From contig JAALGY010000061.1 in assembly GCA_032358165.1 (NCBI GenBank), forward strand, positions 620,001 to 684,000: a stretch of 64,000 bases of DNA. Reading direction: 5' to 3'. Below, in pieces: positions 47,101-57,143 of the stretch. A program made the translations under genes and the position numbers. Source of the DNA: Diplosphaera chodatii. Taxonomy: Eukaryota > Chlorophyta > Trebouxiophyceae > Prasiolales > Stichococcaceae. Below the pieces are notes generated by a model, which was not told the origin of the DNA, ran no database searches, and saw only the letters and a list, made by a program, of their open reading frames with translations. Within the stretch, counting starts at the first letter, position 1; every line of letters begins with the position of its first letter.

Positions 47101-48880
47101 ACGTTCTCAGTCTCCCTGACGAGCGGCCTCCGCTGGGTGCGCAGGTGCAGCCCGACTACCTGTTCATCAGCACCTGGAACGAGCACATAGCGCAGCCCCA
47201 GACGCCGTCGGTGCTGCCGCCGCTGTCCATGGGCCTCGAGTCGGACACCACATCCAACGAGCGCGCCTTTGTCGGTGCGCTTGGGCAAGATGCACCCGCA
47301 GGCGGCGGCAGCTGTGTGTTACTGCTGCTTGCTGACTCATCAGCCATTACCCTGCAGAGCCCCGCCTCAGTCGATGCTTCACCGTCAACCAGCAATCAAT
47401 GGCTCGTGCCACCCTTGATACCCGTGGCCTGGCAGTTTCCCGAGGCCACTGCCATCTTGCTGCGCAGACATCTATGGGTCGGGCTTTGGGCGGGACATCG
47501 AGCCCAGCAAGGAGGACGGCGCCCGGCTGTACACCATCATGAAGAGCTGCATCAAGGTGTTCCGCGCCGGCGTCGCCGGCTGCAACGCGGCATACGCCAA
47601 CGAGGCCTGCTGCGCGGGTGCGCCCTCCTTCCTCTCGCTCTGTTAGATCTTGCTCTGTTGGATGCTTGTGAATGCCGCATGGCACAACTCATCCAAGTAT
47701 GGCATCGCGTGCTGGGCATGCTTGTTGCAGGTGTGAAGCTGTTTGCCTGCCCGCCCGCCTGTCCGTCCTAAGCAAGCAAGGAGCAGGGCCCCAACCATGC
47801 AGAACGCTAAACTCTGCAGTGCTGAAGCATGGTCCCTGCACTCCTGCGCAGGTAACAACTTCGACAGGCGCTTCATGTACGTCACCACCAATGACGGCGT
47901 GTTTGGCATGCGCGCGGCGACGGTGGGGGCTGGCCCCTCGCGCACGGCGCTCTACAGATGCACGGTGAGACCGGTCGCCAACCGGATCGAAGTGCCGTGT
48001 ACCTTTTGCAAGCTCCGCCAAAGCTGGCTGTGTGGTGATGTGCAATCCGTCAAGGCTTGCGTCGTGCTGCGCCTGATCAAATGCCGAGTGCGACAGCAGC
48101 AACATGCTCAGCACGCCTCCCCATCCTCACCCTCACAAGCAGTGCACATCCCGCTGCTCTCATGCCATGACAGCTGCGATCGTTCAGCCCAGCGCCCATG
48201 CGTCAGCAGAGTTGAGACTGGCAATTTTTGCCGGCCTGCAGTATAAGGCGCCCGCGCCCACGCCAAAGCCGACGGCGAGGCCGACGCCCAAGCCGACGCC
48301 GAAGCCGACTCGGCGTCCGACGCCGCGTCCCACGAGAAAGCCAACGCCCCGCCCGACACGGCGCCCGACGCCGCGGCCCACCAAAAAGCCCACGCCCAAG
48401 CCGAAGCCGACGCGCAAGCCGACGCCCAAGCCCAAGCCCACACCCAAGCCCAGGCCGACCGTGCGGAAGGTGCCCACGAAGCGCCCGGCGCCGACCAAGA
48501 AGCGGGTGCCGACCAAGGCGAAGCCGACGCCCAAGCCCAGGCCCACGGCGAAGAAGCCCCTGCCAAAGGCGTGCGGCGGCAAGTGCGGCGTGAAGCCCAA
48601 GCCCACGCCCAGGCCCACAGCCAAGAAGGGGCGGCGGCGGCTGCTGGCCGTCGCGACGCCCTGGTTCTACTCCACAGACGCCAAGTGCGAGGCTGCCGCC
48701 CTGGGCCCCAACTATGTGGCCGCACGCATCGGGTACATCCCCACGGTGCGGGGCGGCGACTTTCTGCGGGCACTGCGGCGCTGCAAGTCGCGCACCGGCG
48801 ACCGCACGACGTACGTCCTGAACGCCGCAACGTGCCCCTCGGGCGGGACCGTGGACGTGATTCTGGGCTATGTGCGATGA
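44186..48880 (+). CDS. Secreted glycosidase-like protein, copy B, with Pro-Thr-rich linker
   Basis: Fifteen exons (44186-44359, 44506-44688, 44913-45063, 45210-45304, 45482-45655, 45802-45876, 45995-46150, 46286-46382, 46473-46558, 46698-46803, 46932-47023, 47145-47274, 47468-47617, 47852-47964, 48242-48880) give 806 residues. It starts with a signal-peptide-like segment ([17 protein letters not shown]), then the cysteine motif [15 protein letters not shown]. The main domain has [72 protein letters not shown] and [16 protein letters not shown]. The last exon adds a long (Lys/Arg)-Pro-Thr-Pro repeat, then the C-terminal domain ([12 protein letters not shown] to VILGYVR) shared with copy A. Most exon lengths equal those of copy A. 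Intron 46804-46931 has a GC donor where copy A has GT. Probably wall- or mucilage-associated; the enzyme family is uncertain. Confidence 0.82.
48250..48560 (+). repeat. Pro-Thr-Lys/Arg coding repeat
   Basis: Tandem CCGACGCCCAAG-type units encode alternating Pro-Thr-Pro-Lys/Arg. This is a hydroxyproline-rich, wall-protein-like linker, present only in copy B of the secreted pair. Confidence 0.9.
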
Positions 48881-49516
48881 TGCGGCAGCTCGCGCTGCTG
48901 CGGAGGGCGCGCACGGGGATCAGCGGGGCGGTAAATGCAGAGGACCCACAGCTCGAACCACTATTGGGATTAGCACTGCGAACTGCAGCAACGGCAGCAC
49001 TGGCGTCAGAGGTCTCGGGCATGCCGCTGGCGTGCTGGAGACCTATTTGATACGGCCATCATTGTCATGCAATGGTTTTGGATGTTTCGGAGGGGGGCTG
49101 TGTGTTGGGTCACGGGTCAGCACTTGAGCCTGCAGGCCATCCCTGCAGGACAACCGATCAGTTTCACACTGCAACTTTCAGATCTTGATTGATCATGACT
49201 GCGGTAATGCGCCTTGATGCATGTGCTAGATATGTAGGTAGGTAGGAAGGTAGGCAGCTCTGCTGCACCGAAGTGAGTGAGCTAGGTGTGGACTTGGGTG
49301 CACCTGACTGGTCGATATGATTTGGCAGATATGACTTGGCAGGTACCATGTTGCTTTCCACCGTGGACTGAACAGCAGGTGTTTTACGCTACCTTTCAGC
49401 TGCCTCGCTGAACTGTTTGATCACGACATGTGTTGCAGCATTGTAAACAGGAGCAAACACGCTCAGCGACACGCTCAATGGCCTCAAGGCTAGTGCGATC
49501 CGCGCAGCTGGTGAGG
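48881..49516. other. Convergent intergenic region
   Basis: Between the 3' ends of secreted-protein copy B (+) and the MRS2-like gene (-). It includes an imperfect GTAG tetranucleotide repeat at 49234-49254. I see no coding exon. Confidence 0.5.
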
Positions 49517-52500
49517 TCACATCAGCATGCGGCCCACTTCCCTTCGTGCCAGGTCCTGCCGGCTGCGCATCGCGTCAGCGGTGTCAATCTTGCCGTCACG
49601 GTTCGTGTCGAATGCCTGCGGGGATTTTGAACCTCATCTGGGAACAGGCTGCTTGAACGTCAGCACCCTGGCGTGATTTGTGCATCGTACATGTGCTGCT
49701 GACTTCAGGACCGCACAAAGGTGTGTTGCCCACACGTGTGATGGATAGCTGTGTTCTCCACCATGTAGAAAGTGTAGATCGATTGTCACGGATGATCAGT
49801 ACGCCCCACCTTGAACAGCAGCTCCACCTCAGCGTCAGTCAGGCCGTGTCCCGCGCCCGAGGTGCGCTGCGCCTCCCCCACTAGCCGCGCAAAGTCCTTC
49901 TTGTCCACCGGCTCTGCAGCCGGCCGCGTGCCAGTGTCAGCAGCGGCCTTGCTCGCAACTGCAGCTTGCCGAAGCACGGCCACAGACTGGATGTGCAACA
50001 GGCTGGGCGACGGTGGTGTGCATGCCGCCTGGCTGGGCATCCCCCCAGGCCGCCACCTGTGCCTACACTCAGCAGGCAGTCCACGCATGCATCCCTGCAA
50101 GCAGCTGCCCAGAGCCACACCAGAGCGCGCAGCCGCGCCGGGGCACGCACCGTTGCGGATGCGCAGCGCCGCCAGGATGTCGTCCAGGTCGCCCAGGTGG
50201 TGCGCCAGCAGCTCCCGGGTCGCCCCCAGGTCCCGCACCTGCGACCATGAGACGCATAAGCTCGGGCTGCGGTGCTGCCCTGCTATCCTGACGTCGTCGA
50301 GCAGTGCCCCGTGCACCGGAAGGCTGAGCAGCTTGCAGAGCTGGCACCAGGTGGGGCCTTGCAAGTACCAGGCGGCCCCTCTTGCCTCTGGCATGCTACA
50401 TGTGCGAGCTTGCATCTGGCAGCATCAGTGTGAGCTATCAAGACAATATTGCTAACATTGACGACTTCAGTGGTGCAGGCACCTTCTGGTGCTGCTCGTC
50501 GTTGGGCCAGTAGCGCTGTCCGGCGATGACGCCGAAGAACACCGCCGTCGACAGCGCCAGGCACCCGCCCGCGACATAGAACAGCAGGTGCGGGTTGTCC
50601 TGTAGATACACCACAACGCTTGGTTTGAGGTGTCTCAGACGTCTCAAGAAAGAGGAGTAGGCACAGTGGATGGGCCGGCCGCTCTTCGGAGACCCTGCTG
50701 AGGTGCCGAGCGATCAACAGCAGCATCCGAGGCTGAGTTCACCTCCATGCCCGAGTGCAGGTTCATGCCGAAGAAGGAGGCGGGCACGGTGGACGCCATG
50801 AGCGCGAAGGAGGCGACGCTGATGGCCAGGTTCAGCTGCAGCGTGCGGTTGCGCGTGTTGTCCAGGCTCATGTGCCACACCTGCGGCGCGGGTGTCCGGG
50901 GCATCAGCTCGCAGTGCTGATGGGCACACCCGTAAATGGGCATTTGCACCGACAGAAAGCTTGCGCAAGGCAGCCTGCCAGCGCTGTACAGCAGCTGTGT
51001 GCCTCCGCGTTATAGCACTGCAGGGTGGTCATGTGCAACTTGGGCCTTGTTGGTCACGCAACTGCACGGCCAGCCGGCTGGCGCACCTCCCGCACGGTGT
51101 CGATGTTCTCCTCCAGCTCCTGCAGGCTGCCGTCCAGCGACTGCACCTGCCGCTGGTAGCTCTCCAGCAGCCCCGCGCCCCGATACATGGCTGCCCGCTG
51201 CTTGTCCTGGTCGCCCCTGCGCCCGCCGCCAGGCTGCCGTCAGACACACGCTGAGTGCAGCAGCTGGGATCTGGTCCGCCCTTTCTCGAGTCGCTGCCTT
51301 GACTGCGTGTAGCAACACTGCATGGTTGCTGGCGCACTTGAGCGGGGCTGGCAGCAGGTGCGACGCTTTGGACGGCCGCTCCGACAGGCAGATGGCAGCC
51401 AGCGCAGCGTCATCGTTGGCGACGGCATCGATGGCATCCGAAGTCTCCTTCACATCTGCTGTGAGCTCCGTCAGACTCCTGCGCTGGCCGCAGGCAGCAC
51501 ACCGTCTGCATACTTCGCTGGAGTTCAGGCCTGGCGCGCTGTCAGGAGTCGAGCAGAGCATGAAGCCGAGATGCTCTTTGTCACGCTTGCTTGATGTGTG
51601 AAGCACCCTTGCTTGTTTGGTAACCGGTTTGTAGACATGCCGGGGCGCAAGTTGACAGGAAAATAAGAGCACACAAGACTGCAACAGTGCACTCAAGAAC
51701 ATCTGCTTGCACCTCTGGATTGGCAGCAGCTGCTTCAGGTCGACGCGCTGGGGCCGCAGCCCACCCGACTTGGCAGCCTTGTCCACCGCATCCATGATGT
51801 CCATGAGCACGCTGTCCGTCAGCATCGACAGCCGCTCCGCCTTGCCTGTACAGTAACAATGGGGGTGCTGTACTGAAAGCCGTGTATATGGTAAAGAATA
51901 GCAACAAGTGACACTCCATATATCAACATGCTGTGCTTGCAGCTTGTCCGTTGGCGAGTAAGCTGCAAAGGCAGGTGCATGCTGCCTACACCGCTGGGCA
52001 CCTTCAAAGAAGGAGACAGTCGCCGCCAGCAGGCACTCCAGCACACGGAATTCAAAGGGGTGCGTGTGGCCGTTGGCGCCGGATGCGCCGTTGCCGCCGG
52101 TGCCTCGGGCGATGTTCGTCCCGAGCGCATGCGCCAGCTTCACCATGTCTGCCTGCCGCCTGCTTCGCAAATAGCAGGCTGTTCGTTTCATTGACATTGC
52201 TGATGATGCATGCGTACCCAATCACAACCAGACTGAACTGCTGTCAGGCGCCAGGGGTGGCACATGCCTGCATGACGAAGAGGCATGGGACTCTCACTTG
52301 GAGGGAAACAGGAAGGCCCGGTCTGAGCGGATGATGGCGCGGCAGCACTCGGAGCGGAACAGGATCTCGTTGCCGCGCACGCTGATGGTGGCCCGCTGCT
52401 TGCCTGTGCAGATGTCTGGCATGTCAATTTGAGAGCACGCGATCACAACGTGTGCCTGCTGCTCAGGCAGTCTGCCGGGGGTGCAGATGCGACGCAGGGC

Positions 52501-53616
52501 TACAAACTTGGGGGGAGCGCAACAGTCAGGCGGTTGCAACGGCGCATGCCTGGCCCGCTGTCGGCGGCGAAGAGGCTCATGTCCCGCAGCGCGAGGCCCA
52601 GCGACTCGGGCGTCGCGGTCACCTGCTGCACCGAGGGCCGCCCCCGCTCGCTGCCCTCCGCCGGCCGGAACTCCAGCACCTGGGATATCATAAATCACTC
52701 AGCATGCCAGGTTTGTGAGTGCTGTGCAACGAGGTGCTGTAGCCTACTGTCGTCAGTGTGCGGCTGGCGTGGCCGTCACACAGGCATGGCGGTGCATGGC
52801 TGCTGTGATATGTGATCGCATCAGGGCCACCTCAAGGGGGCACACACACCTTCCACTCGTGGTCTTCGGCCTGGCGGCCCTGCTGGCTGAGTATGTTGTT
52901 GTGGAGCGGCGGACGCTGCAGCTTCTCCATCACCTGTACGGCACACACGGTCCCGCGTCGCCCTGCGTACGTGCGATGCTCGACTGGGTGTGCCAGACAA
53001 GCCGCACAGCATGCTTGAGCTGTGATGCCATGCTCAGCTGCGCTCGTGCAAACATGCGGCTGTCAAAATTCACCTCGCTGAGTTCGTAGTTGGGTTCAGC
53101 GTGCTCGCCCTTGCGCTTGCTGCCGTTCCCCGGCACCGCAGCCGACCAGCACCGCACCTGCTGCCACCACCTGCCGAGTGCTGCGCCATGGCTGACGCTG
53201 CTCTGCATGCCCACTGCATGCTGCCTGGATCTGCCATTGCTGTAGCTGCGTCTGCTGCCCCTTGCACCCCCTGGCGGCGTGCAGGCATGGTCGCTGTGGT
53301 GTATTCCACGGTAGTTGCTGTGCCGCAGCAGGTGGCAAGCATCCGGCCTCTGCCACCGCTGCTGCTGAGGCTGTGCTGCTGACAGCGCATGGTCGACACG
53401 CGAACCCTGATCGGCGAGATCGGAAGCTAGCAGCATCAAGCTGGGGTGTACCGCCGGTGCTTGTCCGTGTTGCTGCGTCAGCTGTGTGCATGGCTGCCGG
53501 ATAGCTGCAGCGCCGTATAAGCGCACAGCTGAGCAAACTGCCGCCGGGCTGGGCAACGCAACGCTGCCATGTGATCGTGACACTAAGAGTCTCAGGTGTC
53601 GCAGCATGCCACTCAC
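49517..53616 (-). CDS. MRS2: MRS2-type mitochondrial Mg2+ channel with C-terminal EF-hand
   Basis: Fourteen phase-consistent minus-strand exons (53074-53616, 52850-52933, 52550-52679, 52298-52403, 52002-52162, 51713-51845, 51338-51478, 51087-51216, 50743-50880, 50483-50599, 50293-50331, 50151-50238, 49810-49958, 49517-49615) give 685 residues. MLRHLRLLVSRSHGS is a classic mitochondrial presequence. MRS2/CorA blocks follow: ALRDMSLF, TISVRGNEILF, CCRAIIRSDRAFLF, HPFEFRVLECLLAA, ANDDAALAAICLSERPS, and a long helix ending LQELEENIDTVRE. TM1 ends in the GMN selectivity motif (ASFFGMNLHSG, residues 514-516). TM2 is LLFYVAGGCLALSTAVFFG. The extra C-terminus has a helical segment, DKKDFARLVGEA, and an EF-hand with loop DTNRDGKIDTAD (656-667). 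MRS2 proteins pass Mg2+ into the matrix. The EF-hand module is not usual for the family. Confidence 0.9.
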
Positions 53617-54142
53617 TGTTTATGATACAGACATGACCGATGACCTGGTCAGCGCCGCCTGATGCGCACACTCAATGCTGGACGGAATCGCACAACAGCG
53701 AAGGCCTCAAGGCTGTGACACCAGCGAAGCTCCTGTACAACGGTAGACTTCAATAAACGGCGAGCACTTCCATCATTGAATCTGTGTCAGCATCTTGCAT
53801 GCACTTCCAGCTTATGAAAGCAGGATGACACAACTTGCAAAAGTAAATGGACTCCGACCCTTTGCAACTACTCGTCACGTTTCCGTCTACATGCAAACGC
53901 AATAACATGCAGTTTATCTTTCAGCTTTCCGGCCTCTTCGCGATACCCCTTGAAGGTGGACCCTCCAATGATCTCATCTCGACCAAACGCGTTGCACTGT
54001 TTGCAGTTTGCATGCTCATCGAGGTCTGGTCAAAGGTTGCATACCTGTAGGCCACCGCGTTACCGGCTGCCGCTGCTCCATCTCGCCGTCTACCACACAC
54101 CAGATCACTTGGGCATCCTCTCGGCTTGACCAGTGAAAGGCA
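53617..54142. other. Divergent intergenic region
   Basis: Presumed shared promoter of the MRS2-like gene (-) and the small membrane-protein gene (+). Nothing else was recognised. Confidence 0.4.
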
Positions 54143-54993
54143 ATGCCGCCAAGAAAGTCAGCAGCGAGGGGCGACAAGGCCAAATCAACGACAAGAGAGG
54201 AGGTTGCAACACCGCGGGCTGCACCCACAGGCACAACAGCACATGCGGAGGAGGTGTGCCGCGCTGAGCATGCTGAATTGTCCACACGTGTACAGTGCGC
54301 CTGCCTGCGATCCTCAACGATCGGGTGGCTTTGCAGCTGTATATCTTGCATTAGGAAGCCCTGCAGCCGCTCACCTATTGAAATCCCTTAAAGGCGGTTC
54401 TTGCATGCTTACAGCCGCAAGAGGCACCAGAGGAGGAGTGGAGCTACCTTTACACCACTTTCAGGTGCCCCGCGATGCGTCCTACTGGTCACCTCGGGCT
54501 ACGCCAACATCGCTGTTGGATCTGGACCGCTGTTCTGTCTGCCGTTCGGAGGCATGACTGCGCTTGCTGCTGGTAATGCGCAGGCAGCACGCCGGCTTCG
54601 TTCTTGGCGCACTGTCCATCTTTCTGACGTGGTACACCTGGGACGAGCACAATCCCAACTCCGTGTGGCGGGCGCTGGCGTGCTTATGCCTGTGTCTCGT
54701 CGGCCTTGGTTTCCATGAGATGCGGCCATTTATGGTGAGTGGGGCGCGGGATGGCCAGGAAAGACAGCAGCTGGGGGGTCGACAGCTATGGCCCCATGCC
54801 AGTCCAGCATTCCTTTACATGTCACCGATCATGCTTTGATCAAGTCTGATCCTTCCAGTCCATGATGCTGATGTGTCACGCTGACATCATTGTGTTGTCA
54901 TTGGTGCAGCGGAAGGGCTACGGTGACATCGCAAGGGATAGAGCCATGCAGAATCCAACAGCCGCAAATGTAAGAGCAGCAATGGCGGGGTGA
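54143..54993 (+). CDS. Small protein with two predicted membrane helices, function unknown
   Basis: Four exons (54143-54289, 54394-54464, 54584-54734, 54910-54993) give 150 residues. I do not recognise the family. The first 49 residues are Lys/Arg/Thr/Ala-rich and probably disordered (start MPPRKSAARGDKAK). An acidic stretch (QEAPEEEWSYLYTTFRQHAG) leads to two hydrophobic helices, VLGALSIFLTWYTW and ALACLCLCLVGLGF, joined by DEHNPNSVWR. A short basic tail (RKGYGDIARDRAMQNP) ends the protein. The model rests on phase-consistent splice sites and the continuity of the hydrophobic pair across the third exon. A likely place is the ER or an organelle membrane. Confidence 0.6.
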
Positions 54994-55558
54994 CGGTGCA
55001 CAAGGGCGCAGGACTAGTGTCGTTGTCGCTCGTGCGGATAGCTTGGCAGCTCAATGATATGCAGGGCTACAATGGTTGTCTCCCGCAAAAGTCTTTGTGG
55101 CAAGGAGCACTAGCATGTTTTCTAGCACATCGTCAGTGCAGCTGGAGCCGACACAGCAGTGCACCGTGATCATGATGATGATTCCGGATTTGCTCAGGGG
55201 GGAAGTGAGCCAACAAGTTGACGCATATGATCTGCTTTGGTGCACAGCCCTCTATTATCAGCAAATAACAGCGTGATGTTCAAGCGAGAACAACACAACC
55301 CAACGGCTCAAGCTTACAAATAAAGCATGCTGCACAAGTTGCCGCTGCCTGCCGATTTTTTCAGCTGCTGTCACCCTCCGGCAGCAGCAGCGAGACAATA
55401 GCAGCTGGCTCACACCCATCCTCCAGCAGCGGATGTATGTATGCTGCACGTCAGCAAAGGACATCTAAGTTCAATCTGTGCAACCATGAAACTTTGCAGC
55501 ACAATCTGCGTCTCAAACTGTAGAAGGAAGCAAGTGCTATGATACTTCCGAGGGAGAG
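54994..55558. other. Convergent intergenic region
   Basis: Between the 3' ends of the small membrane-protein gene (+) and the bZIP gene (-). A minus-strand frame continues through here from the bZIP exon, but the splice model ends that gene earlier. Confidence 0.35.
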
Positions 55559-57143
55559 CTAGTGCGCTGCAGATGCAAGTGGACATACCTGCGCACTCCT
55601 CAGAGCCCTCTGCCGTGTACGCAAGCATCTCCAGCGCGGCGTTCTCGGCCTTGAGCGCTGCCACAGTGCTGCGCAGCTCTGTGATGCGCGCCTTGCGACG
55701 GTAGTAGGTGGCAAGCGCCGTCTGTCGGTTGCGATCCCGCCTACAGCAGAACACTTGCACATCAGCCAACGGCCATATGGTTTCTTCTGTGTGTGCAGTG
55801 GATGCCAGCGCAGCTGACATGAAATTTGCATGCTTGTGCCCAAGGAGCAGCAGCATTGTCTGGCACGAGCTGCAGGTGGCCCACCGCTTGGCGATGGCCT
55901 CCTCCTGGGTGGCGCAAATGTACTTCGGCTTGGCGCCGCGGCGCCTGGGTGGCGGCTCCTCACCGCCGCTGCCGCCGGAGCTGGGCTGCCGGTCCAGCGC
56001 TGCTGCCTCCAACACTGCGCATGTAGACCCGACAGATGGGTCGAGATACATGATCTGATCTGGCGTGCTGCTTGCCCGAGGCAGCATCCAGTCGCAGCAG
56101 AAGTCAAGCCTCTGGATCCCCTGCCTGCAGCACTGCAGGGGAGGGACAATGCCACAACAGCAATCACTGTTGTGGTGTGCACCTGGGGTGATGGTGTCAT
56201 AGACACGCGGGCGACCGCGCTTGCGGGCACCTGCCTGCGTCAGCACTGTCGGCGGACGCAGCCTGGGTATGCCCGGCATGCCCTGACCTGCCTGCTGCTG
56301 GGACAAAGTTGCCATGCAGCTGCCTGCTGACGATGGGCGCGGCGCCACAGCAGCACTGCTGCATTGCGCATCGGCAGCAGATTGCGCCTGCAACCCCGGT
56401 GCTGTGCATGGCGCTGCATGCTGCAGCCGGAAGGAACGGGCAGACTGCGGCTGCGCTGGCGCGCCGACTTGCTGGGGGCACTGCGGCTGCATGCCTCGTT
56501 GCAGTGGCAGCTCCTGCTGCTGCGCGCCTGGTGAACAGGCCGGCTCTGCTGCAGCGGCTGTCCCGGCATCGGGCAGCCGGAGGCCGTCTTCCTCAGCAAG
56601 CAGCGTCTCGAGCAGCGGGGGAACAAGCGCTGATGCAGCGCTCTGTGGCACGGCCCACTCCTCCAGCAGCAGCTGCCAGTCGACGACTGTGCTGTCAGAC
56701 ACACCGCCGGGGCTGTGGCAGGGGATGGCGTCCCTGCAGGCTGGGCTTGGCGCCTGTGATGCTGCGGCAAAGCTGCTGAGCAGCTGCTGCGGGGCGAAGC
56801 ATGCATGCTGATCGCCCGCTGTGCTGCCGCTATGCTGAGGCAACCATGGCACGCAGTGTGCACTGGCGGCAGCAGCAAATGGAGCACTGTCATTCTGGTT
56901 CACGCCACCGCCGCAGCCAGCTGTATCGTATTGTTGCAGGGTAGGTGCCAGCACGTCTGCCAGGCAGTCTGACGAGCTGCCGTGAGACACAGGGCTGAGG
57001 GCATCAGCCTCCAAAGGCCAGGTGCGCTTGCTGGGGGAGTCAGGCAGCTGCAGTGCCTGTCTGTCTTGGCGCGCCCGGTGCTGCTGCTGCTGGTGCTGCT
57101 GCTGCTGCTGCATGCTGTGCTGTGATGCTGATAGGGCGCCCAT
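55559..57143 (-). CDS. bZIP-like transcription factor with AT-hook-like segments
   Basis: Four minus-strand exons (56183-57143, 55885-56014, 55589-55740, 55559-55566) give about 416 residues. The N-terminal 300 residues are Gln/Ser/Ala-rich, starting with a poly-Gln run and resembling an activation domain. An AT-hook-like RKRGRPRVYD closes exon 1 and a second basic patch (PRRRGAKPKY) follows. The basic/zipper part reads RRDRNRQTALATYYRRKAR and then ITELRSTVAALKAENAALEM. The conserved Asn and Ala are present and Leu residues fall at Asn+18, +25 and +32, the proper register. The invariant Arg at Asn+8 is Tyr, so DNA recognition may differ. The final 8-base exon is uncertain and the protein could be longer. 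Confidence 0.75.

Noticed and set aside
48250..48560. CRISPR-like or satellite array
   Set aside because: The units are short degenerate codons for Pro-Thr-Lys/Arg inside a coding exon, with no spacers.
48108..49022. Minus-strand frame of 304 codons
   Set aside because: Antisense reading of the Pro-Thr repeat of secreted copy B; Ala/Trp/Ser repeats are an artefact of the repeat.
55410..55558. C-terminal extension of the bZIP protein
   Set aside because: The frame stays open past the zipper exon, but a GTATGT donor follows directly and a short final exon with a stop fits phase. Kept only as an alternative.
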